NCBI GenBank assembly: GCA_035506135.1
Contig: DATJPY010000024.1
Location: 1 to 43,760, forward strand
Reading direction: 5' to 3'
Length of the DNA stretch: 43,760 bases
Origin: DATJPY01 sp035506135
GTDB lineage: Bacteria; Myxococcota_A; UBA9160; PR03
Shown: positions 30,957 to 40,958 of the stretch, piece after piece
Numbering within the stretch: the first letter of the stretch is position 1
Layout: the number at the start of each line of letters is the position of its first letter
Notes under the pieces: model-generated
Seen by the model: only the letters and a program-made list of their open reading frames with translations
What the model was told of the DNA's origin: nothing
The model's database searches: none
Translations under genes and position numbers: made by a program

Positions 30957-32063
30957 TCAGAACATGTAGCGCCGCAGCGACACGTTGAGCAGCAGGCCGA
31001 TGGCCGCCAGCGAGGAGATCATTGCCGAGCCTCCGTAGGAGAAGAGCGGCAGGGGCACCCCGATCACCGGCGCCAGCCCCAGCACCATGGCGATGTTGAC
31101 GACCGCGGGCCAGAAGAGCATCCCGACGACGCCGACCGCGAGCATCGAGCCGAGCCGGTCCTTCGACCCGCGGGCGATCACGAGCCCCCAGATCAGCACC
31201 GTGCCGTAGAGGGTGATCACCGTGGCGGCGCCGACGAGCCCCCACTCCTCGGCGAGCACGGAGAAGATGAAGTCGGTGTGCTGGGTGGGCAGGAAGCGAA
31301 GCTGCGTCTGCGTGCCCTCGAGGTAGCCCTTGCCGAGCAGGCCTCCCGAGCCGATCGCGATGCGCGACTGGTTCGCCTGGTAGCCCGATGCCAGCGGGTC
31401 GCGGCCGGGATCGAGCACGTCGAGGATGCGGCTCTTCTGATAAGGCGCGAGCGCGAACAGCCACACCGCGGCGAGCACCGCCGCGGCGGAGCCCGCCACC
31501 GCGAGCCAGCTGCGGAGCGGGATGCGCACGAGCGGCAGGTACGTCGCCGCGATCAGCAGCGTCAGGAGCGCCACGCCCATGTCGCGCGCCGCCAGGATGA
31601 GCGCGACGGGCCCGGCCGTGATCATCCCCGGCTGCACCAGATCCCGCAGCCGGTGGATCTCGCCGGGCGGATGGCGCTGGAACCAGCGCGCCAGCGCCAC
31701 GATCAGACCGAGCTTGGCGAACTCCGAGGGCTGCAGGCGGACCGGACCGAACACCAGCCAGCTCTGGTTGCCGTGGGTCATGCGGCCGAGCCCCAGCGTG
31801 GCGGCCAGGAGCACGAGGCCGACGACGTAGACCACCGGAGCCCATCGCTCGAGCCGTCGATAGTCGATCGCGATCGCTGCGATCAGCACCGCGACGCCGA
31901 GGCCGAGCGACACCAGCTGGCGCTCCACGATCGGCGACAACCAGCCGCCCAGCTCCGAGTACGTGGCGGAGATGAGGTTCGCGATCCCCATCGCGCCGAG
32001 CACGGCGATCAGCCCGAGCAGCCACCACTCCCCGTGCTGGGCCATGCGGCGCTCAATCCGCAT
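30957..32063 (-). CDS. rodA: Rod shape-determining peptidoglycan glycosyltransferase RodA
   Basis: This 368-residue SEDS-family protein has about ten membrane helices and polymerises peptidoglycan glycan strands in the elongasome. GNQSWLVFGPVRLQPSEFAK and LRFLPTQHTDFIFSVLAEEW are clear SEDS motifs, as is the C-terminal LPLFSYGGSAMISSLAAIGL. The ATG at 32063 lies within the end of mrdA (11-nt overlap) behind a GGAGG 7 nt upstream; ATG 32045 is an internal alternative. It works with PBP2, encoded directly upstream. Confidence 0.96.
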   Translation of the reverse strand: MRIERRMAQHGEWWLLGLIAVLGAMGIANLISATYSELGGWLSPIVERQLVSLGLGVAVLIAAIAIDYRRLERWAPVVYVVGLVLLAATLGLGRMTHGNQSWLVFGPVRLQPSEFAKLGLIVALARWFQRHPPGEIHRLRDLVQPGMITAGPVALILAARDMGVALLTLLIAATYLPLVRIPLRSWLAVAGSAAAVLAAVWLFALAPYQKSRILDVLDPGRDPLASGYQANQSRIAIGSGGLLGKGYLEGTQTQLRFLPTQHTDFIFSVLAEEWGLVGAATVITLYGTVLIWGLVIARGSKDRLGSMLAVGVVGMLFWPAVVNIAMVLGLAPVIGVPLPLFSYGGSAMISSLAAIGLLLNVSLRRYMF

Positions 32064-34023
32064 CGCGGTCCTCCGGGGGCTCGGAGGCCGCCGCGTCCAC
32101 CGGCGGCGTCGTGGCCGGCTCGTCGTCCGGCTCCGGGCTCTGCACGGCGACGCTCTGCACCGGCGCCGGCGCGCTGTGCTTCTCGAGCCAGCGGCTCATC
32201 ACCTTCTGCGCCACGGGTGCCGCGGCCGAGCCGCCGTGGCCTCCGTGCTCGACCAGGACCGCGACCACGATCTGCGGATCGTCGGCGGGCGCGAACGAGA
32301 CGAACCAGGCGTGGTCGCGGTACTTCCACGGAATCGCGTCGCCCTTGAGCCCTTCGGTGTGCTCGAGCTTCACGACCTGCGCGGTTCCGGTCTTTCCGGC
32401 CACGGCCAGGCCCGGAACGCGTCCCTTGCCGCCGGTTCCCCCCGGCGTCTCGACCACGGCGCGCAGGCCGTCGCGCACGCGGGCCAGGTGCTCGGCCTCG
32501 ACCGGAGCGTGCGACACGATCTCGGGAGGCTGGGCCACGCGCTGGCCGTTCGCGCCTTCGAGCTCGAGCACCAGCCGCGGCCGCACCACGTCCCCGCCGT
32601 TGGCGATGGCCGCATAGGCGACCGCGAGCTGCAGGGGCGTCACCAGGTCGTAGCCCTGCCCGATCGATGCCGACACCGTCTCGCCCGGGAACCACTCCTC
32701 CCCGAGGTGGGCGAGCTTCCAGGCGCTGCTCGGCACGACGCCACTCTTCTCGCCTTCGAGCCCGATCCCGGTCCGCTGTCCGAGCCCGAAGCCCGTCGCG
32801 TACTCGGCCATGCGGTCGATGCCGAGCTCGAGGCCGGCGCGGTAGAAGTAGACGTCGCACGACTGCATGATCGCGCGGTGCAGGTCGACGCTGCCGTGGC
32901 CCTCCTTCTTCCAGCAGCGATAGCTGCGGTTGCCGAAGGCGAAGGAGCCGGGGCAGAACACCGTGGTCGTCGGCGTGCGCACGTGCTCCTGCAGCGCGGC
33001 GGCGGCGACGATCGGCTTCCAGGTCGAGCCGGGCGGATACTGGCCCGCAAGGGCGCGATCCTGCAGCGGGCGCGCCGGGTCGTGCATCAGCTCACGCCAG
33101 ACGACCGGGTCCACGCCGCCGCCCGAGAAGGCGTTGGGATCGAAATCGGGCAGCGAGGCCAGCACCAACACGTCGCCGTTGCGCGGGTCGAGCGCGACCA
33201 CCGAGCCGGCGACCGGCTCTCCGGGCAATCCCGTCGCGACGAGCGCTTCCTCGGCGACGCGCTGGAGATCGAGGTCGAGCGCGAGCACGGCGCGCCCGCC
33301 CGCGCTCGGCTCGATGCGGTCGAGCACCTCGACCTCGCGCCCGGCGACGTCGACCAGCACGTTGCGCCCGCCCGCCCGCCCGCGGAGCTGCGTCTCGAGC
33401 AGCGCCTCGACGCCGGACTGCCCGACCATGTCGCCGGCGCGGTAGCCGTTCAGGCGACCGGTGTCGTTGTCGAGCTGCTCCTGGCGCACCTCGCCGATGG
33501 TGCCGAGCAGATGCGCCGCGAGCGGACCGTTCGGGTAGGTGCGGCGCGGCCGCACCTCGGTCAGCACGCCGGGCAGCGCGTAGCGGTGCGACTCGACCCG
33601 CGCCAGCGATTCCCAGCCGAGATCGTCCGCGAGCCGCACCGGCTGGAAGCGCGCGCGCCCGCGCGGGTCACCGAGCTCCGTGTGGAGGTGCTCCGGAGCC
33701 GCCTCGAGCAGTGCCGACAGCACGTTCAGCGTGCGGTCGGCGTCGCGAAGCTCGCTCGGCACCACGTCGAGATCGAAGGCCGGGCGCGTCGTGGCGAGGA
33801 CGCGTCCGTCGCGATCGAGGATCTCGCCGCGCGGCGCCGCGAGTCGCACCGTGCGGATCGAGTTGCGCAGCGAGTTCTGCAGGTGCTGCTCGCCCTCCAC
33901 CACCTGGAGCTGGAACAGCCGCCCGAGGAAGAGCGCGAACACGGCGATCATCCCGATTCCGAGCACGCGCAGGCGCTGGTCGAAGTGGGGATCCGCGGTG
34001 CCGCTCGGGCCGAGTGCGCTCAC
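32053..34023 (-). CDS. mrdA: Penicillin-binding protein 2, elongasome transpeptidase
   Basis: This 656-residue class B PBP cross-links peptidoglycan with RodA. There is one N-terminal membrane helix (about residues 22-42), a non-catalytic dimerisation domain (about 60-260) and the transpeptidase domain. The active-site serine is in YPPGSTWKPIVAA, the second motif is IMQSCDVYFYRAGLELGID, and the KTG motif is VAGKTGTAQVVK. The C-terminus (about 30 residues) is Pro/Glu/Asp-rich and probably flexible. GTG 34023 overlaps the mreD stop as GTGA. Its own end overlaps rodA. Confidence 0.95.
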   Translation of the reverse strand: MSALGPSGTADPHFDQRLRVLGIGMIAVFALFLGRLFQLQVVEGEQHLQNSLRNSIRTVRLAAPRGEILDRDGRVLATTRPAFDLDVVPSELRDADRTLNVLSALLEAAPEHLHTELGDPRGRARFQPVRLADDLGWESLARVESHRYALPGVLTEVRPRRTYPNGPLAAHLLGTIGEVRQEQLDNDTGRLNGYRAGDMVGQSGVEALLETQLRGRAGGRNVLVDVAGREVEVLDRIEPSAGGRAVLALDLDLQRVAEEALVATGLPGEPVAGSVVALDPRNGDVLVLASLPDFDPNAFSGGGVDPVVWRELMHDPARPLQDRALAGQYPPGSTWKPIVAAAALQEHVRTPTTTVFCPGSFAFGNRSYRCWKKEGHGSVDLHRAIMQSCDVYFYRAGLELGIDRMAEYATGFGLGQRTGIGLEGEKSGVVPSSAWKLAHLGEEWFPGETVSASIGQGYDLVTPLQLAVAYAAIANGGDVVRPRLVLELEGANGQRVAQPPEIVSHAPVEAEHLARVRDGLRAVVETPGGTGGKGRVPGLAVAGKTGTAQVVKLEHTEGLKGDAIPWKYRDHAWFVSFAPADDPQIVVAVLVEHGGHGGSAAAPVAQKVMSRWLEKHSAPAPVQSVAVQSPEPDDEPATTPPVDAAASEPPEDRDAD

Positions 34024-34547
34024 CGGATCCCGGCTCCCGGATCGAGGCGCAGCGAGCCGCGCGTCGACTCGCCCGCGCCGCCGGCGCGCTCGACCAGCGC
34101 GTCGAAGAGCGCCCGCGCGACGATCACCCCGACGGCATTGGCGAGCGCGTGGGGGAGACCGATCGCGAGCGTCTCGGGACCGAGCGGCGGAGCCGTGCCG
34201 ATCGCGGCGAGCGCGAGCGCCTCGACGCCGCACAGCACGAACACGAAGATCGCGAGCAGGAACGATCGGTCGAGGTCGACGCGCTGCGCGGCGAGACGCG
34301 TGAGCCCCCAGGCGGCCAGCCGCAAGAGCGCGTACTGCCCGAGCGGGCCGCCGCACAGCAGGTCCTCGGTCCAGCCGATCGACCAGGAGCCGACCGCGCC
34401 CGCGACGTCGCCGGCGCGAAGCCCGAGCACCACCGCGGCCAGCAGCGCGGGATCGGGCAGCCAGCCGCGCGGAACCCAGGCTGCGGCCGCTCCCGTGAGC
34501 CACAGGCCGCCGAACGCGAGCGCCCACGCGATGCTGACGCGCCTCAT
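34020..34547 (-). CDS. mreD: Rod shape-determining protein MreD
   Basis: This 175-residue protein has about five membrane helices and is short and poorly conserved, as MreD usually is. Recognisable parts are the N-terminal RRVSIAWALAFGGLWLTG and SWSIGWTEDLLCGGPLGQYA, where the E/D-L-x-x-G-G-P-L-G pattern is typical. The last 15 residues are soluble. It lies between mreC and mrdA in the standard order, and the 4-nt overlap with mrdA confirms the frame. Its role is elongasome scaffolding at the inner membrane. Confidence 0.85.
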   Translation of the reverse strand: MRRVSIAWALAFGGLWLTGAAAAWVPRGWLPDPALLAAVVLGLRAGDVAGAVGSWSIGWTEDLLCGGPLGQYALLRLAAWGLTRLAAQRVDLDRSFLLAIFVFVLCGVEALALAAIGTAPPLGPETLAIGLPHALANAVGVIVARALFDALVERAGGAGESTRGSLRLDPGAGIR

Positions 34548-34602
34548 CGCCGCGAGGCCCGCGCGGGCACGGCCGCCCTGTCCCCCCCGACGCGACCTTC
34601 CG

Positions 34603-35514
34603 TCATGAGCCGGGCTTGTGCTCGGCGCCGAGCTGCGCGCGCTGTGGCGCGTCGCCCTCGCCCTCGTACAGCAGATCGAGCGTCGGGCCGCGCCACAGCA
34701 TGACGAAGACCTGCTCGAGGCGGCCGAAGTCGACGCTCGGCCGCAGCACGGCCTGGTGCAGCAGGCGGGTCGGCTCGTTGTGGACCTCGACCACCTCGCC
34801 GAGGCGGAGGCCCTTCGGGTACACGCCGCCGAAGCCCGAGGTGATGACGACGTCGCCGACCTGCACGTCGTCGCCGCGGACGAAGAACTCGAAGGCGAGG
34901 CGGTCGGTGCCCTGCCCGCGCACGATCCCGCGCGCGCGGCTGCGCTGCACGATGCCGTCGACGGCGCTCTGCGCATCGAGCACGAGGAGCGTGCGGCTCG
35001 CGTTGGGCGCCGTGGCGGTCACCAGACCCACGACCCCCTGATCGGTCACGACCGGCATGCCCGAGTGCACCCCCTCGGCGCGCCCGCGATCGATCAGCAC
35101 GGAGTGGAACCACGGCGACACGTCCTGGCCGACGACCTGCCCCGGGCGCATCGGGACCTCGAAGCCCTCGCGCATCTCGGCGATGCGCCGCAGCCGGCCG
35201 CTCTCGACGAGCGCCTCGCGGAACTGGAGGTTCTCCTCCTCGAGCGCCGCGACGCGCGAGTGGAGCTGCTCGTTCTCCTCGCGCACGTCGAGCAGCGCCA
35301 CGTAGCGACCCCAGCCGCCGCGCGCGAGCTCGACCGGGAACGCGAGCGCCTGCTGCACCGGCGCGGTGACCTCGAGCAGCAGGCCGCCCAGCCAGCCGCG
35401 GTCGGCGCGGCCCGCGGCCAGCGCGCGGCGGTCGGACGCCACCGCCACCAGCGACAGACCGGCGAGCAACACGAGCAGCAGCGGAACGCGCAATCGCTCG
35501 ATCAGCTGGCGCAT
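34603..35514 (-). CDS. mreC: Rod shape-determining protein MreC
   Basis: This 303-residue protein has an N-terminal membrane anchor (about residues 9-28, LRVPLLLVLLAGLSLVAVAS), a coiled coil (about 70-115, VREENEQLHSRVAALEEENL) and a periplasmic beta-barrel domain (GQVVGQDVSPWFHSVLIDRG, SGMPVVTDQGVVGLV, GFGGVYPKGLRLGEVVEVHN). It bridges MreB and the periplasmic PBP2 complex. It lies 29 nt downstream of mreB and 55 nt upstream of mreD. Length is normal. Confidence 0.95.
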   Translation of the reverse strand: MRQLIERLRVPLLLVLLAGLSLVAVASDRRALAAGRADRGWLGGLLLEVTAPVQQALAFPVELARGGWGRYVALLDVREENEQLHSRVAALEEENLQFREALVESGRLRRIAEMREGFEVPMRPGQVVGQDVSPWFHSVLIDRGRAEGVHSGMPVVTDQGVVGLVTATAPNASRTLLVLDAQSAVDGIVQRSRARGIVRGQGTDRLAFEFFVRGDDVQVGDVVITSGFGGVYPKGLRLGEVVEVHNEPTRLLHQAVLRPSVDFGRLEQVFVMLWRGPTLDLLYEGEGDAPQRAQLGAEHKPGS

Positions 35515-35543
35515 TGCGTCTCAGGGAGCCTTCGGGGCTCCAC

Positions 35544-36578
<1,035 letters not shown>

Positions 36579-36678
36579 GGTTTGGTCACTCCCTGCGGGA
36601 CACGGCGCGATGCGCCGGCGTGCAGACCCGGCAAGTGCTGGATTTCCTGGGTCCTCTGAGCGATGGGAGGGCATGTGG

Positions 36679-36708
36679 ATCGTAACAGCCGGCCCCCCGG
36701 TCCATCAA
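36679..36708 (-). promoter_or_regulatory. Sigma-70 promoter of the mre operon
   Basis: On minus, TTGATG (36708-36703) and TACGAT (36684-36679) are 18 nt apart, about 100 nt upstream of the mreB TTG. It is one of the better sigma-70-like promoters in the window. Confidence 0.65.
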
Positions 36709-36709
36709 C

Positions 36710-36741
36710 GGGGGCGGCGGGCGCTTGCCCGCTCCGCCCCC
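36710..36741. other. Strong GC hairpin in mreB/ppi divergent region
   Basis: Arms GGGGGCGG (36710-36717) and CCGCCCCC (36734-36741) pair outside an inner stem CGGGC-GCTT-GCCCG (36718-36731), leaving two unpaired bases (CT). It lies just outside the -35 box of the mre promoter and would fall in the leader of the plus-strand chaperone gene. It could slow translation or terminate reverse transcripts. Confidence 0.5.
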
Positions 36742-36782
36742 CACCCGTAGCTTCCGCGGTCCCGACCGGAGTACCACCCGAC

Positions 36783-38345
36783 ATGCTCGACACCATCCGG
36801 CGCGCACCGCGCTGGGTCGCCCGGGGCCTCCTGCTCCTGCTGGCCGCCGTCTTCGTCTTCTACCTCGGCCTGTCCGGACCGCTGCGGCGCGCCGGCGCGG
36901 TCGGCCGCATGGGCGGCGGGGGCGGCTACCTCGTCGCGCTCGACGACCGGCACTACGGCTTCGACGACCTGCGCCGGGTGCGCGAGAACCAGGAGCGGCA
37001 GCTCAAGGCGAGCCTGGGCGATGGCTTCAATCCCGCAGCCGCCGGGCCGTACCTCGACCAGATGGCCGCCGACCAGATCATCCAGCGCGCGGTGCTGGCC
37101 TCGGAGGCCGAGCGGCTCGGCCTGCGCGTCAGCGACGACGAGGTCCGCGAGCTGGTGCGGAGCGTCTTCCGCGGTCCCGATGGGACCTTCGACGCCCAGG
37201 CGGTGCGCGCGTACGCCTCGCGCGAGTTCGGCGGCGAGGCGCACTTCGTCGACGAGGTGAAGGACGACATCCTGGCTCAGAAGCTCCTCGAGCTGGTCGA
37301 TGCCACGGCCGACGTCTCGAACGCCGAGGTGCGCGACGCAATCCGCTACCGCCACGAGCAGGTGCGGCTCGCGATCGTCGCGCTCGACTCCGCGAAGCTT
37401 CCCGACGGCGTCGAGGTCTCCAACGAGGAGATCGAGAAGGTGCTCGGGCAGTCCGACCGGGTGCGCAAGTTCTACGACGAGCACTCGGACCGCTACCACG
37501 TGCCGGAGCGGGTGCGCGCCCGCCACATCCTCCTGCGCCTCGAGAAGGACGCCCCCGACGACAAGGTGGCCGACGTCAAGAAGCGCGCGGAGGCGGCCCT
37601 CGCGCGAGTCCGGGGCGGCGAGGACTTCGCCGCGGTCGCGAGGGAGGTCAGCGAGGATCCCGGCTCGAAGCTGCGGGGCGGGGACCTCGGATTCTTCCCC
37701 CGCGGGCAGATGGCCAAGCCCTTCGAGGACGTCGCCTTCACCCTCGAGCCCGGCAAGACGAGCGACCTCGTCCGGACCGACTTCGGCTACCACGTGATCC
37801 GCGTCGAGGCGCACGAGCCCGCGAAGGATCAGAGCTTCGACGAGGAGGCGCGGCCGATCGCCGAGGAGCTGGCGCGCTCCGACCGCGCCGCCGCGATCGC
37901 CCAGGAGCGCGCCGACCAGCTCGCGGCCGCCGTCCGGGGCGGGCAGTCGCTCGTGGACGCGGCCCGCGCGGCCGGGGTCGCGATCGAGCGCCCGGACTGG
38001 GTCGCGCGCCGCCCCGATGGGCAGCTCGCCAACCTCGGGCCCGCCCCCGACGTGATGGCGCTGGCCTTCGCGCTCACGCCGGAGAAGCCGAGCTCCGACC
38101 GCGTCTTCGAGGTCGGCTCGAAGCGCGTGCTGATCGAGCTGCTCGAGCGCCGCGAGCCCGACGCGGAGGAGATGACCAAGGACCTCGGGCAGGCGCGCGA
38201 CGCGTTGCTCGAGGCGCGCCGCGCGGAGGCCCGCAGCCGCTGGCTCCAGGCGGCCCGCGACCGGCTGGTCGCCGAGGGACGCCTCGCCATCGACCTCACG
38301 CCGCTCCAGGAGGAGCAGAAGCAGCGCGCGAAGGAAGCCAGCTGA
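36783..38345 (+). CDS. PpiD/SurA-like membrane-anchored peptidyl-prolyl isomerase
   Basis: This 520-residue protein has an N-terminal membrane helix (about residues 13-32, ARGLLLLLAAVFVFYLGLSG), a SurA_N-like chaperone region (about 50-235) and one parvulin/PpiC domain (about 250-345: RVRARHILLRLEKDAPDDKV, DLGFFPRGQMAKPFEDVAF, DFGYHVIRVEAHE). A second, degenerate parvulin-like region may follow. It probably folds periplasmic or outer-membrane proteins. The ATG at 36783 has no clear Shine-Dalgarno sequence. The gene is convergent with the sigma factor gene. Confidence 0.9.
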   Translation: MLDTIRRAPRWVARGLLLLLAAVFVFYLGLSGPLRRAGAVGRMGGGGGYLVALDDRHYGFDDLRRVRENQERQLKASLGDGFNPAAAGPYLDQMAADQIIQRAVLASEAERLGLRVSDDEVRELVRSVFRGPDGTFDAQAVRAYASREFGGEAHFVDEVKDDILAQKLLELVDATADVSNAEVRDAIRYRHEQVRLAIVALDSAKLPDGVEVSNEEIEKVLGQSDRVRKFYDEHSDRYHVPERVRARHILLRLEKDAPDDKVADVKKRAEAALARVRGGEDFAAVAREVSEDPGSKLRGGDLGFFPRGQMAKPFEDVAFTLEPGKTSDLVRTDFGYHVIRVEAHEPAKDQSFDEEARPIAEELARSDRAAAIAQERADQLAAAVRGGQSLVDAARAAGVAIERPDWVARRPDGQLANLGPAPDVMALAFALTPEKPSSDRVFEVGSKRVLIELLERREPDAEEMTKDLGQARDALLEARRAEARSRWLQAARDRLVAEGRLAIDLTPLQEEQKQRAKEAS

Positions 38346-38372
38346 TGACTTCGCTCGCTCGGCTCGCTGCGC

Positions 38373-38391
38373 GCGATCGCTTCGCGATCGC
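38373..38391. terminator. Hairpin between convergent chaperone and sigma genes
   Basis: GCGATCGC (38373-38380) and GCGATCGC (38384-38391), each itself palindromic, form an 8-bp hairpin with a TTC loop. It lies 28 nt after the chaperone stop and 26 nt before the sigma factor stop. There is no T-run, so it is at most a bidirectional end structure. Confidence 0.4.
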
Positions 38392-38416
38392 TGGCCGATG
38401 ATCCAGGCGTGAGGCT

Positions 38417-39931
38417 CTAAGCCGCTTCGTCGGGGCGCACGAAGGCGCGCAGGCGCTCGCCGTGGTCCGAGGCGCGCAGCTTCGCCAGCGCACGCGCCTC
38501 GAGCTGGCGCACGCGCTCGCGCGAGAGGCCGAGCTTCGCGCCGATCTCCTCGAGCGTGTGCTCCTTCTCGCCGCTCATGCCGAAGCGCCAGCGCAGGATG
38601 TTCTGCTCGCGCGCCGACAGGAGCGCGATCCCCTCGTGCGTCTCGCGCTCGAGCCGCACGTGGTCGAGGCCCTCGACCGGCGACACGGCGTCGGGGTCCT
38701 TCACGTAGTCCTTCACCTGCTTGGTGTCGGTCCCGCGCACCTCCGCCTCGAGGCTCACCGGCTCGCGCGTCATGCGCTGCAGCTGCTCGACCTGGTCGGT
38801 CGACATGCGCAGCGCCTTGCCGAGATCGGACGGCGTGGGGTCGCGCCCGAGCCGCGTCTCGAGCTCCGCGTACGCGCGGTGGTACTTGAGCAGCGTGTCG
38901 TGCACGTGGCTCGGGATCCGGATCGTCCGCGAGTGGTTCTGGATTGCGCGGATGAAGGCCTGCCGGATCCACCAGACGGCGTAGGTGGAGAACTTGTGCC
39001 CGCGGTGATAGTCGAACTTCTCGACGGCCCGAATCAGGCCGAGGTTCCCCTCCTGGATCAGATCCTGGAAGGTGATCCCCATGTTGCGGAAGTCCTTCGC
39101 GATCGCGACGACCAGCTTCAGGTTGTGCTGGACGAAGGTGTTCTTCACCTCCATCAGCCGCTGCCAGGAGTCCTCGATCTGACCCATGCGGGACACGAAC
39201 ACCTCGAGGTCGATCCCGATCTGGCCCTCGAGCCGCGCCGCGCGCTCGCGCGCCGGAGCGCTGCGCCCGCGGGCGATCTCGCGCCGCAGCCGGATCGCCT
39301 CCTTGCGCACCTCGAGCAGCCGGATCCGGATCCGGCCCAGGATCTGCATCGACAGATCGGCTTCCTTGAGCGCCACGCCGATCTTGCGGTCGAGGCGATC
39401 GAGGGCCTGGGCGCCGTCCTTCACCCGCCGCGCGCCCGACACGAGCGCCTCGCGCTGGCGCAGCAGCGCCTCCACCTTCGACAGCGCCTGGTCGACGCGC
39501 GCCGTCAGGTCCTCACCGTCGGGAGAGCCGCTGCCGAACGACTCCGACATCTTGCCGGTGACGCGGTCCTCCGTCTTGAGTCCGCGCCAGATCGCGATCA
39601 CCTCGCCTGCCGTCATCGGGATCGTGCGGATCCCCTCGCGGAAGGCGAGCGTCGAGGCCTCGATCTCCTTCGCGAGAAGGACCTCGTGCTCCTTGGTGAG
39701 CGTCGGGATCGCCGCGATGTCGCGGAAGTACGAGACGAGCGCGCTCCGCTCGCGCTCGCGCAGCGCGTCGTCGCCGGTGCGCGCGCTCTGCAGGCGCGCT
39801 GCGTTGGCGACCAGTGCATCGACCGTTCCGAGCGCCGCAAAGTCGGTCTCGACGCCGAGCTCGTCGCGCGCGCGCTCGCGCCGCTGCTTGATTGCCCCGC
39901 CGAGTCCCTTGCGGGCAGCGTGTCCTGCCAT
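38417..39931 (-). CDS. RpoD-like sigma-70 family RNA polymerase sigma factor
   Basis: This 504-residue protein contains sigma region 1.2 (about residues 60-95: LVSYFRDIAAIPTLTKEHEV), a long non-conserved insertion, region 2 (FVQHNLKLVVAIAKDFRNMG, QEGNLGLIRAVEKFDYHRGH, FSTYAVWWIRQAFIRAIQNH), region 3 and region 4 (LLSAREQNILRWRFGMSGE, HTLEEIGAKLGLSRERVRQL). Region 1.1 is absent. The NHSRTIRIPSHVHD segment deviates from the housekeeping DQARTIRIPVHM, so this may be an alternative group 2 sigma rather than the primary one. The promoter at 40200-40227 would drive it with a leader of about 260 nt. GGAGG precedes the ATG. Confidence 0.88.
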   Translation of the reverse strand: MAGHAARKGLGGAIKQRRERARDELGVETDFAALGTVDALVANAARLQSARTGDDALRERERSALVSYFRDIAAIPTLTKEHEVLLAKEIEASTLAFREGIRTIPMTAGEVIAIWRGLKTEDRVTGKMSESFGSGSPDGEDLTARVDQALSKVEALLRQREALVSGARRVKDGAQALDRLDRKIGVALKEADLSMQILGRIRIRLLEVRKEAIRLRREIARGRSAPARERAARLEGQIGIDLEVFVSRMGQIEDSWQRLMEVKNTFVQHNLKLVVAIAKDFRNMGITFQDLIQEGNLGLIRAVEKFDYHRGHKFSTYAVWWIRQAFIRAIQNHSRTIRIPSHVHDTLLKYHRAYAELETRLGRDPTPSDLGKALRMSTDQVEQLQRMTREPVSLEAEVRGTDTKQVKDYVKDPDAVSPVEGLDHVRLERETHEGIALLSAREQNILRWRFGMSGEKEHTLEEIGAKLGLSRERVRQLEARALAKLRASDHGERLRAFVRPDEAA

Positions 39932-40376
39932 CGATCCGTTCCTCCAGACTGTCTCGATGTCCCGAGCGATCCCGGGCCATCAGGTCCCGCCCTCGCGCCT
40001 CCGGTCCGACTGACGAGGTACAGGCCTCCCGTGTTCTCCGTTCCGTGCAAATTTCGATCGAATTGGTTCGCCGCGGCTGGCGCTCGGGTTCGCCTCGAGC
40101 GACGCGCCGCGGCAATCGGCCTTTTCGATGCGACGGTCAACGGTTAGGTAAGCTTCACGCGTCCGACCGCGACCGGGCCCACCCCCGGGCTCGGGGCGCA
40201 TCCTAGCCTCTTTTCGGTCGAAGTCAAAAGAAAATTTACACCGTGCGTCAACAGCGGTTTCCGGAGTAAAATCAGTCTCTTGCTCCCCCTTGGGGCAGCG
40301 GATGGAGCGGACCTGCCGGTGCCTGCGGAGCGGCGCGGCAGGACCAAGCGGTCTGGAAGCACTGCGTCAGACGGCC
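39932..40376. other. Regulatory region upstream of the sigma-factor gene
   Basis: There is no credible gene in these 445 nt. The region contains an AT-rich island around 40205-40275, unusual in this DNA, with the promoter at 40200-40227. The rest is leader for the sigma mRNA and the 3' side of folE. I see no tRNA or known riboswitch. A short ORF at 39980-40201 is ignored because its ATG would overlap the -10 box. Confidence 0.5.
40200..40227 (-). promoter_or_regulatory. Sigma-70 promoter of the RpoD-like sigma gene
   Basis: On minus, TTGACT (40227-40222) and TAGGAT (40205-40200) are separated by 16 nt in an AT-rich stretch. The resulting leader is about 260 nt. A second TTGACC with a weak partner lies further downstream. 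Confidence 0.7.
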
Positions 40377-40958
40377 TCACGCGAACGAGGGCTTGTGGTG
40401 CTTGATCAGCTCCATGAACTCGGCACGCGTCTTCGAGTCCTCGGAGAACGCCCCGCGCAGGGAGCTCGTGATCGCAAAGGCGTTCTGCTGCTCCACCCCT
40501 CGCATCATCATGCAGAGGTGGATCGCCTCGATGACCACCGCGACGCCGCGCGGGCGGAGCACGGTGTCGATGGCGGCTGCGATCTCGGTGGTGAGGCGCT
40601 CTTGCACCTGCAGGCGGCGGGCGAACAGCTCGACCATGCGCGGGAGCTTGGAGAGGCCGACGATGCGCCCATCGGGGATGTAGGCGATGTGGACGCGGCC
40701 GAAGAAGGGCAGCAGGTGGTGCTCGCAGAGGCTGTAGAAGTCGAGGTCCTTCACCAGCACCATCTCGTCGTAGCTCTCTTCGAAGACTGCGTCGTTCAGG
40801 ATCGCGAGCGGGTCCTGGTCGTAGCCCTGGGTGAGGAAGCGCAGCGAGCGCGCCACCCGCGCGGGCGTCCGGGCGAGCCCCTGGCGGCCCGGGTCCTCGC
40901 CGAGCTCCTTCAGCAGCGCGGCGACCAGGCCGGTGATGGGATCCTGCGTCTCGTTCAT
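40377..40958 (-). CDS. folE: GTP cyclohydrolase I
   Basis: This 193-residue protein converts GTP to 7,8-dihydroneopterin triphosphate. The zinc and catalytic residues are in DLDFYSLCEHHLLPFFGRVH (Cys78, His80, His81) and IEAIHLCMMMRG (second Cys). RTPARVARSLRFLTQGY and SKLPRMVELFARRLQVQERL are further signature segments. ATG 40958 is chosen over a longer start and overlaps the second PTPS stop as ATGA. Its product is the substrate of the neighbouring PTPS, so the operon makes a pterin or a 7-deazaguanine precursor. Confidence 0.95.
   Translation of the reverse strand: MNETQDPITGLVAALLKELGEDPGRQGLARTPARVARSLRFLTQGYDQDPLAILNDAVFEESYDEMVLVKDLDFYSLCEHHLLPFFGRVHIAYIPDGRIVGLSKLPRMVELFARRLQVQERLTTEIAAAIDTVLRPRGVAVVIEAIHLCMMMRGVEQQNAFAITSSLRGAFSEDSKTRAEFMELIKHHKPSFA

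Noticed and set aside
38373..38391. GCGATCGC hairpin as a replication or methylation site (HIP1-type)
   Set aside because: Two copies with a 3-nt loop between convergent genes are better explained as an end-of-transcript hairpin; no other copies stand out in the window.
39980..40201. 73-residue minus-strand ORF in the sigma-gene leader
   Set aside because: Its ATG overlaps the -10 box of the promoter and its composition is like a shadow frame.
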